Part shown: positions 1-7,100 of the stretch, in pieces
How positions within the stretch are numbered: the stretch's first letter is position 1
Layout: each line of letters begins with the position of its first letter
Source of the DNA: Methylococcaceae bacterium TMED69
GTDB lineage: Bacteria > Pseudomonadota > Gammaproteobacteria > Ga0077536
DNA length: 35,459 bases
Direction: 5' to 3'
Assembly: GCA_002170535.1 (NCBI GenBank)
Contig: NHDW01000006.1
Location: 74,105-109,563 of the forward strand
Program-made: the position numbers and the translations under genes
Notes under the pieces: generated by a model
Databases searched by the model: none
What the model saw: only the letters and a program-made list of their open reading frames with translations
Told to the model about the DNA's origin: nothing

Positions 1-8
1 CCTGCCAT
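1..8 (-). CDS. Start of a gene running off the window (only ATG GCA GG visible)
   Basis: Only the first two codons and part of a third (Met-Ala-Gly) are inside the window. A start is called because the ATG at 8-6 is preceded on the minus strand by a strong Shine-Dalgarno sequence, AAAGGAG (24-18), nine bases upstream. It follows the 42-codon frame ending at 63. The product cannot be guessed. Confidence 0.5.
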
Positions 9-62
9 AACCTAAAACTCCTTTACCTAATTATGTATCTGGTAAAAAAATGCATCGGTATT

Positions 63-191
63 TCAGACCGGTTCATCCTTTTGAGAATCCCAAAATTTTG
101 ACAAACTTAAAATTTTTCTTTGTTGTGCAATTCCAATCGGTCTTTCACCCACTCTAGATCTACTTTTAAATTTGCCCGATTTTTTATTCAT
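63..191 (-). CDS. Small basic protein, 42 aa, unknown function
   Basis: This short frame runs ATG (191-189) to TGA (65-63). It starts inside the last codons of the 116-aa gene (GATGAATAA arrangement), which suggests translational coupling. The product begins MNKKSGKFKSRSRVGERP, so the N-terminal half is rich in Lys and Arg, followed by a mixed helix-prone stretch with Leu-Ser-Leu and a Trp. No membrane segment or known motif is visible. The ribosome binding site is weak, as expected if ribosomes re-initiate from the upstream gene. A nucleic-acid-binding role would fit the charge but is only a guess. The frame could also be a chance ORF, but its tight packing with neighbours in a gene-dense genome favours a real gene. 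Confidence 0.45.
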   Translation of the reverse strand: MNKKSGKFKSRSRVGERPIGIAQQRKILSLSKFWDSQKDEPV

Positions 192-534
192 CGTTGCCAG
201 AGCTATAACTTTTTTTTTCCTCATCCTCCAAACTTTTTACTTTTTGGAGGATGTCTTGTAGCGCTTCGGTTTGAATGTCTATTTTTTCGACATCATCCCT
301 AATCCTTTCCGATGTATCCTCGATTAAATTTAAAACACCCTGAAGAGCCGATACTAAAAACTGAATTCTTTCATCGACAGACCCTGTGGCGTTTGCTTTT
401 TCAACATTTTCTTCTGCCAGTTTTTTTGCTTCTTCTGTCAATTTTGATAATGCCGAGATTGCATCATTTGCGTTCAATTTTGAGTCTTTTAAACTTTGAA
501 TTTCTTTTGTAATTCCGTTCTGAACAACAGACAT
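184..534 (-). CDS. Small acidic coiled-coil protein, 116 aa, unknown function
   Basis: The product is almost entirely predicted helix. Heptad-like Leu/Ile spacing and many Glu, Lys and Asp residues run from about residue 10 to 108, for example around ALSKLTEEAKKLAEENVEKA and IQTEALQDILQKVKSLEDEE. No cysteine, signal peptide or membrane segment is present. The start at 534 is secured by a near-perfect Shine-Dalgarno, AAAGGAGGA, six bases upstream. It is the first gene after the terminator at 577-610, so it should have its own promoter or depend on read-through; I could not identify a convincing promoter in the short gap. A structural or scaffold-like coiled-coil role is possible, but nothing shows it. 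No family is recognised. Confidence 0.75.
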   Translation of the reverse strand: MSVVQNGITKEIQSLKDSKLNANDAISALSKLTEEAKKLAEENVEKANATGSVDERIQFLVSALQGVLNLIEDTSERIRDDVEKIDIQTEALQDILQKVKSLEDEEKKSYSSGNDE

Positions 535-576
535 AATTAGTCCTCCTTTAAAACCATCGTTTCATAATTATGTTAC

Positions 577-610
577 AAAAAAAATCGCCCGTGTAAAATA
601 CACGGGCGAT
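577..610 (-). terminator. Rho-independent terminator after the fibre genes
   Basis: The plus strand shows ATCGCCCGTGT (584-594), a 5-base loop (595-599) and ACACGGGCGAT (600-610). This is a perfect 11-bp, GC-rich stem. On the minus strand the stem is followed immediately by a run of seven to eight T (584-577). That is the classic intrinsic terminator form, placed 30 bp after the stop of the 688-aa fibre gene. It is the only strong terminator I found in the window and marks the end of the structural operon. Confidence 0.93.
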
Positions 611-639
611 ATAATCTATAAAGATTATTTTAGTGAGTA

Positions 640-2706
640 TTAAGCTCTTTTAATAACATTAACAACATCATCTTTTCTGAGTGGGAAGCTAAATACGATT
701 GCTTCTTCATCAGAGCCCTGAGCATAATCATGTTCTACGGCGACACCACCTGTTAGAGTGGCCAATTGGAACGTAGCTCCAGCAATAGTTGGTACTGTTC
801 CTCCAATTGCTTCGTTACCGTTAGGCTTTTGGCCGGTGAAGGCCACTGCCTGAGCGTGAGGCTGATAAAGGTTACTAGAAACCGCTACGGTTACTGGAGT
901 TGCATCAGATCCATTACCACCAGAGACGGCACCAACGACCAATTCTGGCAACGAATTGGCTCCAGAGGCTGGGATTGCGGCCAGTACTGCTCGAAGACTA
1001 GTAATGTAGTCGAAAGCATTCCCTCTTGTAGCACCTGCTTTGGCTCCAAATGCTTCTGATCCGATCATGTCGTCATGACGACCGTTCAAAGCAGAAGAGT
1101 TACTGTTATCAGTATCACCAGTTCTTAGCTGCTGAGTTGTTGCAGCTGCAGCGTTACCGCCGGCGGCGCCAATACAGTCACCATTCTGGAGAACATATCC
1201 TTCGGAGATGTATCCCTTAGCAACCTGTACACATACACCACTCGAATCCGCTGGGGACCCTGAGAGAGTGATAGGAGTTGGAACAGCAGAATTAGCACGA
1301 GTGGTAGCCAACTTGAAGTTGTTGACATCGATCTTGATTGCAAAGTATGACTCACCAGCATTACTAGTAGTGATACCGGTCAAAGTACCAAGCAAGGTCA
1401 ATCTAACACGATCTCCAGTCTCAAAACCATGGCCGTTGAGCTCGAATGAGTCGTTCCCAACCGTGATGTTGGCGGCGGCGATTGATGATACAGGTTGTCC
1501 AACAGCAAAAGTACTGTCTGTCGCATCAACAATGCAGAATTTCCTTGTTACAGGATCTGTAGCTAAGTTTCCACCACGCTGAGATGAAAGCTGAATGATT
1601 GTTCCAAGCTCGCCATTTGCAATAGCAGCATTACCTGCATGAGAAAATGGGTTTTGGTTTGATGAGCGTGCTGCAGCTTGTGAGGAAACTCTTAAGAGCT
1701 GACCGTTTAGATAAACGTCTACCTTTTTGTATACGACATCAGAGTCAATAACAAAGCTTTTATCGGTCAATGGACCGGTGATTGAGTCTAAATCTAGCTC
1801 TTTAGCAGCAGACAAATCAGCAGACTGCGCGCTGAAGTATTTTTCAGGATCAGCAGCAGAGTCGTTTTGCCAAGCTAACTGAAGATCTGCGTTAGCCTCA
1901 CCATTGAAAGCACCGAGGGTGGAAGCGATCTTAAGGACTTGGCCGGCGGAACCAGCAGCGGTTGGTAGCATCATTCTGTAGTCTGTTGTACCATTACTGA
2001 CACCGAAGACAACATCATCGCCATCGTCGTCCTGCAGAATAATCTGCTTAGAGTTGCCTAATTTTATATCATTGCTGAAGTTAATATCACCATCTGTTGT
2101 TAATTCAGCGAAAGTGTCTGCATATACAGTTGCACCACCACCGATTCTTACGGATCCATCAGAAGCTTGAAGCTTTAAAAGACCTTTTGAGTTTCCGCCA
2201 TCGGATACCATGAAGTGGATATCACCGTCGTCAACTAAGTTAGAGATTACTAACGAGTCGTCTGCGTGACCGAGGTGGTCAGAAGTTCCCTCTGAAACAC
2301 CAGCTAATTCTGCGTCAGCCGCGAGGACACCGTTAGCGTGGGAAATACCCATTCCGCCGGATCCGTCACCAATCTGAATTGCAGTTCCAGCTTGTAATAA
2401 TGAAAAAAGACCGGTTTGCAAAGAAGCAACTTGTGTTGAGCCGTCATCTAAGTAAAATTGGTGGTCTGTATGATAAGCAGCACCTTTAGCAGCGGTAAGA
2501 GGGTCAGCTTTACCATTGATACGAGCAAGCGCATCGAAGGAAAGTTGCAAAATTCCCGCTAGGTCCTGTTGTGCGTTATTTTCGGGTGTCATTGCTGCAA
2601 CGCCGGCGATAGAAGCATAGTCTATTGCTGCTCTAACGTCTGCATCACTACCGTTTGTTCCTAATGAACCGGTTAATGCACCCAATTGGATTTGAGTTCT
2701 AGCCAT
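640..2706 (-). CDS. Tail-fibre/virion structural protein, 688 aa, with split C-terminal domain
   Basis: This is a fibre-type protein: Gly/Ala/Asp/Ser-rich with short beta-repeat phrases. Residues 150-260 have shaft-like DGDINFSNDIKLGN and ASDGSVRIGG phrases. Residues 418-485 look like the small beta domain often seen in phage tail proteins (HGFETGDRVRLT, then DVNNFKLATT). The ends of a C-terminal domain shared with the 333-aa neighbour are visible as VDVYLNGQLLR (329-339) and FSFPLRKDDVVNVI (672-685). In the neighbour these halves are about 20 residues apart; here about 330 residues separate them. The start at 2706 has a Shine-Dalgarno, GGAGAA. Base composition is visibly richer in G+C than in neighbouring genes. 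The gene is last in the structural operon, just before the terminator. The exact virion position is unknown. Confidence 0.8.
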   Translation of the reverse strand: MARTQIQLGALTGSLGTNGSDADVRAAIDYASIAGVAAMTPENNAQQDLAGILQLSFDALARINGKADPLTAAKGAAYHTDHQFYLDDGSTQVASLQTGLFSLLQAGTAIQIGDGSGGMGISHANGVLAADAELAGVSEGTSDHLGHADDSLVISNLVDDGDIHFMVSDGGNSKGLLKLQASDGSVRIGGGATVYADTFAELTTDGDINFSNDIKLGNSKQIILQDDDGDDVVFGVSNGTTDYRMMLPTAAGSAGQVLKIASTLGAFNGEANADLQLAWQNDSAADPEKYFSAQSADLSAAKELDLDSITGPLTDKSFVIDSDVVYKKVDVYLNGQLLRVSSQAAARSSNQNPFSHAGNAAIANGELGTIIQLSSQRGGNLATDPVTRKFCIVDATDSTFAVGQPVSSIAAANITVGNDSFELNGHGFETGDRVRLTLLGTLTGITTSNAGESYFAIKIDVNNFKLATTRANSAVPTPITLSGSPADSSGVCVQVAKGYISEGYVLQNGDCIGAAGGNAAAATTQQLRTGDTDNSNSSALNGRHDDMIGSEAFGAKAGATRGNAFDYITSLRAVLAAIPASGANSLPELVVGAVSGGNGSDATPVTVAVSSNLYQPHAQAVAFTGQKPNGNEAIGGTVPTIAGATFQLATLTGGVAVEHDYAQGSDEEAIVFSFPLRKDDVVNVIKRA

Positions 2707-2731
2707 TTTTTATTCTCCAAAAAATGTTTGT

Positions 2732-2860
2732 TTATTTTAGTTTGAGACTTAACATTCTGTCAAACTTAATCATCTTTAATTTTATAAAACGAAAAACATA
2801 ATTTGGTGTTTCATCCTCTAAATATGCAGTTTCGGACAAAAGTTCCAAACAAATTTGAAC
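2732..2860 (-). other. Open frame without ATG after the DUF5659-like gene (possible read-through or remnant)
   Basis: The gap between the 76-aa gene and the 688-aa gene is 154 bp. Its minus strand contains 42 sense codons in the same frame as the 76-aa gene, directly after that gene's TAA stop and ending at TAA (2734-2732). The translation looks protein-like in its second half (ETAYLEDETPNYVFRF, then IKLKMIKFDRMLSL). There is no ATG at its beginning; only TTG codons or an internal Met are available, and I see no Shine-Dalgarno. It could be a decayed gene end, a TTG-started small gene, or chance. It is listed so the gap is accounted for, not as a firm gene. Confidence 0.3.
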
Positions 2861-3091
2861 TTAATTTCTATACAAAATTTTCTTTAAATTTCTAACGTGA
2901 TTATCGTAAACTGCGCATTCACTTCCAGTGAATTCTATCGCATACTGAACGCCCTTTCCATCAGGGTCGTCAAACTCAAACATAAATTGGCCATTTGAAG
3001 AACGAAACGCATTAATTAACTTTAGCCCTTTCATCATTAGAAAGGCCGCAATTGATAAATCCGATGTTTTATAAATATTGTTTTGGTTCAT
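2861..3091 (-). CDS. DUF5659-like small phage protein, 76 aa
   Basis: The N-terminus YKTSDLSIAAFLMMKGLKLI resembles the phage family DUF5659 as I remember it: a Tyr-x-Thr-Ser-Asp-Leu-x-x-Ala-Ala-x-Leu start, a central F-x-F-x-D segment (FMFEFDDPDG, about residues 36-45) and a C-terminal segment ending in a Lys-Lys-x-Leu-Tyr-like phrase. The length of 76 residues fits. The family's function is unknown. The protein is small and soluble with no membrane segment. The start at 3091 has a good Shine-Dalgarno (AGAGGA). The gene lies between two fibre-type genes that share a C-terminal domain, with gaps of 88 and 154 bp, which are large for this genome. It may therefore be an inserted accessory gene with its own expression signals. 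Confidence 0.7.
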   Translation of the reverse strand: MNQNNIYKTSDLSIAAFLMMKGLKLINAFRSSNGQFMFEFDDPDGKGVQYAIEFTGSECAVYDNHVRNLKKILYRN

Positions 3092-3179
3092 AATGAATTC
3101 CTCTTGTATAAATATGCTGGTTGGTTACAGTTTTCATATTATTAGAAATTTTGTTAACGACTACAAAATAAAAACGAAA

Positions 3180-4181
3180 CTAAAATAACACAACACCGAC
3201 GACATCATCTTCTTTTAGGTTAAATTTAAAATCAACTCCGTCTGTATCTGTAGGCCCTGCTAAAACATAATCATAGCTCGAGCCGGATCTTAAAAGCTGG
3301 CCATTTAAATAAATGTCTATTCTAGAGGCGTCGTATACCGAATCCGAAAAATTTATCCCTGTACATGCAAAATTTGTGGCATTATTAAATCCCGCGGCTA
3401 CATCGTAATGAGCTTTTGTTCTAGACGTCAGACCTGTAGAATTAACTATTATTTGACGTGGAGAAGCGTTTGTCGTAATAGATATTCCCTCGCCAGCCGT
3501 TAATACCCTCGCGCTAGATAAACCGCCGTTTGCGGATCCAAGAACATACTCTCCGCCAGTCGGAGCGCCACCTGCTGAGTTTGTAACAACAGTGTTTAAA
3601 TAGTCTCCAATATAGATAAAAGCATCAACATATGTTGGGTTTTGGCTTGTATCAGCTGGTGGATCTTGTTGAAATAGAATACCGTTAAAATAGTCTATTG
3701 TCCAGTCTCTGTCATCTAAAACCGGAATCAGTGTTCCTGACCCTACAGTTCCATAATATGGCTTTGCTTCATATGTGGTGCCGAAAGACGGAGGAACTAA
3801 TTGTAAAGCTCCATTAGAGCTGTATATATCTGCATTATTAACGAATGCACCGGTTGGGCCATGGCTCGATTTTGTTGCATAATCACTCGGAAGACTAAGT
3901 TTGAATCCGTGCTTTCCGGCCGGGGTATCAGTCCCGGGAATGTATGTCGCAATTAATCTAACGTATTCTACTTGAAATGTTCCAGTTCCTGATCTTGTAA
4001 ACGGATTAGTAATGTTTGCTGTTGGGCTAGAAGGGATTGTTTCTCCGAAAATAGTTGAACTGGCGAGTGTGACATTGGATGGCAGTCCCTCGTTTGGTAA
4101 CCCCTTATCATTAGAAGTGTGTGCTTTTCCAGATAATTTTTTAAGGGATATGTTTATTTTTGAAGCGTCGTTTAAAGCCAT
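3180..4181 (-). CDS. Tail-fibre/virion structural protein, 333 aa
   Basis: This is a beta-rich structural protein. Residues about 70-200 form a globular region rich in Tyr, Pro and Gly, with a phrase LDDRDWTIDYFNGILFQQDP that I associate with virion proteins of marine T4-like phages. A Gly-rich stretch follows (about 205-245, GEGISITTNASPRQIIVN). The C-terminal domain (about 255-333) contains RIDIYLNGQLLR (287-298) and FKFNLKEDDVVGVVLF (318-333). The same domain ends are found in the 688-aa gene, which suggests a shared attachment or trimerisation end. It starts at 4181, four bases after the stop of the 1758-aa fibre gene, so the two are probably translated together. A fibre, collar or short-appendage protein is the best reading. 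The exact role is unknown. Confidence 0.75.
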   Translation of the reverse strand: MALNDASKINISLKKLSGKAHTSNDKGLPNEGLPSNVTLASSTIFGETIPSSPTANITNPFTRSGTGTFQVEYVRLIATYIPGTDTPAGKHGFKLSLPSDYATKSSHGPTGAFVNNADIYSSNGALQLVPPSFGTTYEAKPYYGTVGSGTLIPVLDDRDWTIDYFNGILFQQDPPADTSQNPTYVDAFIYIGDYLNTVVTNSAGGAPTGGEYVLGSANGGLSSARVLTAGEGISITTNASPRQIIVNSTGLTSRTKAHYDVAAGFNNATNFACTGINFSDSVYDASRIDIYLNGQLLRSGSSYDYVLAGPTDTDGVDFKFNLKEDDVVGVVLF

Positions 4182-4185
4182 AGAT

Positions 4186-7100
4186 TTAGGTCCAACTGAT
4201 TCCTATTTGCGAAATATTGCCTGTCCAAGTTTTGTCAGCAACTACCTTTATAAGTATGTATTCGCCATTTGCGACGGACTGAGTTCCAAAAGTAATATTA
4301 TTTGTTGCATCTAGAGAACTATCGAAGCTTCCGACCCTGCAACCGGCGTTGTCACCGTTTTGGCCGGTTGCAAAATCTAAAGCCATATCCATCCAACCAG
4401 TGGCGCCGGCGGCGCCTGTAGGCAATTTAAAAAACACCCTGACGTTATTTCCTGAAAGGGCTGTAACGTTTGAGACTATAGTTCCTGTACCATTGATCGC
4501 AACAGTAAAGTCTGTTTTTGAACCACCGGTGTTATTCTGGAAGTATCTAATATATTCTCTGGTTGAGTTTGTTAGAGAGCTATAATCTGGGTTCCCATTT
4601 GCTGAAACCAATTGACCGCCCTCTGAAACGTTTCTAAAGTCCCCTAGATCGCCACTTAAGCCTACTTTCTGCGGTGACCTAAGCTTTCCATCATACACTA
4701 TTAGACCTGTGTTGTGGGCTGCGTCTCCGGTCTCCATGTTTGTTGCTGGATTCCATGGATAAGCAAACGAGCCTCCAGTATATACTGCCGCTTGGTTTGA
4801 GTAAGTTGTGTTTCCCGCACGGAGTCTTTTTGCTTCGCCGTTAAATGGCTCCGATAAAACCGTTGAATTATCTGTAAAATTTGCCATTAGAATTTTTCCG
4901 GAAGATGTTGAAGATGTTTGGTTTGGGCCGGTTTTTATTGGATGCTTTACATCCCCCTTTACGGTGACTATTTTTTCAGAAGATTCGCCAGGAATCGATG
5001 TTCCACCATCGACTGTAAATGTTGCCTGAATTGTTAAATTATCATCGAAAGAATCGGAGACCGATGTCAACAGCCCGGGCATGGCGGCGGATGTAGCGTT
5101 TGCATTGCTGTTTGTAATGCCATCTCCTGACCAAGCTATATTTGTAATTGTGCAATTATCGGTTGTTGGAAAACTAATTGCGTCCGATTCTGGACTATAA
5201 ACGTACTTGTATGCGTTTGCCACAGTAAAATCAAATCTTCCAGTAGGGTTAATAAAATACTTTATTCCTGAACAATCATAAGTTGATCCTGCTGCAAAAT
5301 TTCCAACTGAAACTCCTGAAAACGATATTGTCGGATTAGAATAGTCGTTAATCCATTCTACGTATGCGGTGTTATGGGCAGTGGTGCCATCATGGTGAAC
5401 AACTCTAGCATAATTCCAACCGTTTCTTTGATCTGCATACGCTATTTTATAATTTCCTGTTCTCCAAAATTTTCTATAGTCAGGCAAATTATTTGCGTCT
5501 TTACCAACATTTACGGCCGAAATGTTAGGAAATCCGGATCCTCCCGATCCAAAATCATTTGTAAACGAGGTTAGGCTTGTTAGGTCTATTGAGTGTTTTT
5601 CTGCGCCATTAACAAAAAGCTTTAATGTACCAAGATGAGCGTTTCCTGCTCCGAAAGAATACTGTGGATACGCATTGGCTGGTGAGCTTTGGGCCTTGTC
5701 AAAGTTGATATCTCCAGTGATGTCCTTAGATGCTGGATTGCCTCCAAATATTCCGTATATTCTGCTAGAAGTGTTTTTGGTATATGTTTGGTTTTCGTTC
5801 TTTTCTGCGTTTCCTGCGGTGTTTTCTACAGGTGAATAGCCAGGAGATCCGGGTGTTAACGTATCTCCAAAACTAAGCTTTGCCGTTACTCCAGTTGTTT
5901 CATTAATGTCTAATGTAGCTGCAGGGTTATTAACCGCAACAGCCCCTGTTGCTCCAAAAGAAACTGAAAAATTATCTAAATAGCCTGACCAATTTGAATG
6001 TGCGACAATTTTTGCTACGACAAATTCGTTATTTGCCACTTCTACTGTTCCAAAAGTCGCATGATTGTTTGTTATTCCTAGCGAATCGTCAATACTGCCT
6101 ATTCCACAACCAGAATTATCAGATACATTATTATATGAAAATTGTGTATTGGCATCCAGCCAGCCGGTTGTGTCTGTTCCCCCATCAGAGGGCATTTTAA
6201 AATACAGTTTAAATTTGTCGTTTGAACCGACAGAGCCGGCGTGATTTATCAGTGTTCCGTTTCCCGCAATAGAATATGATAAATCTCTTACATTTCCACC
6301 GGTAGTGTTTTTAAACTTTCTATAATAAGTTTTTTCTCCAGTTATTCCACTATAGTTTGGGTTACCTCCTGGACCATTTGATAATCCAGAAAAATTACCT
6401 GAATTCAAAGTATTTTTTGGGGAATACAATCTTTCTCTATACACCTGCAGCCCTGTATTGTGGCCGGCCGATCCTCCAACTAGGCTCTGTGCTGAATTCC
6501 AGTTGTAGGATCCTCCCGAAACATCTGTCTGTTGATTAAACGCGTTTGTTTGTAGTCTATTTGCTTCGCCTACAAATATCTCGTTTGTATCTGACGGGGA
6601 TTCTGAAATATTATACATTAATATATTTGATGCTGTTGTCTGTGCGGAGTTTGACAAGTCAGCCTTGAGAGGATGGGCCAAGCTGCAGCCCATCGTTATT
6701 GATCCACCTAATATATAACCGGTAGTTGTTACTGTTCCTGATTGACTTACTGATATCTGTTTTGTATGATCCTGGCCACCGGTGATGGTGGGGATGTTAA
6801 TTGGGCTAATACCAAAAGACGAATTCGAACTCAATCCTCCCACGGATCCCGTAAACGAAATTTTTCCTGTTCCATAAACGTATTTGTAGTTATTGTCGAT
6901 TGCTACTTGGTATTGAGCGGTCGCGTTTGAAAAATATGTAATCCCGGAGAGTTGGGTTGTTCCTCCCCCTGAAAAATTTAAAGTATTTCCAGACGTACTC
7001 AGTGTTGTTCCATCTGGGTCTCTTACCCATTCAATGTAGTTTGTTACTACTGATCCGTGTTTAACTCTAGCATAATTCCAACCGTTTCTCATGTCGGCAG

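Noticed and set aside
3148-3169. Inverted repeat ATTTTGT ... ACAAAAT as a terminator
   Set aside because: The stem is only 7 bp, almost all A-T, and no T-run follows on the minus strand. It is expected by chance in AT-rich DNA.
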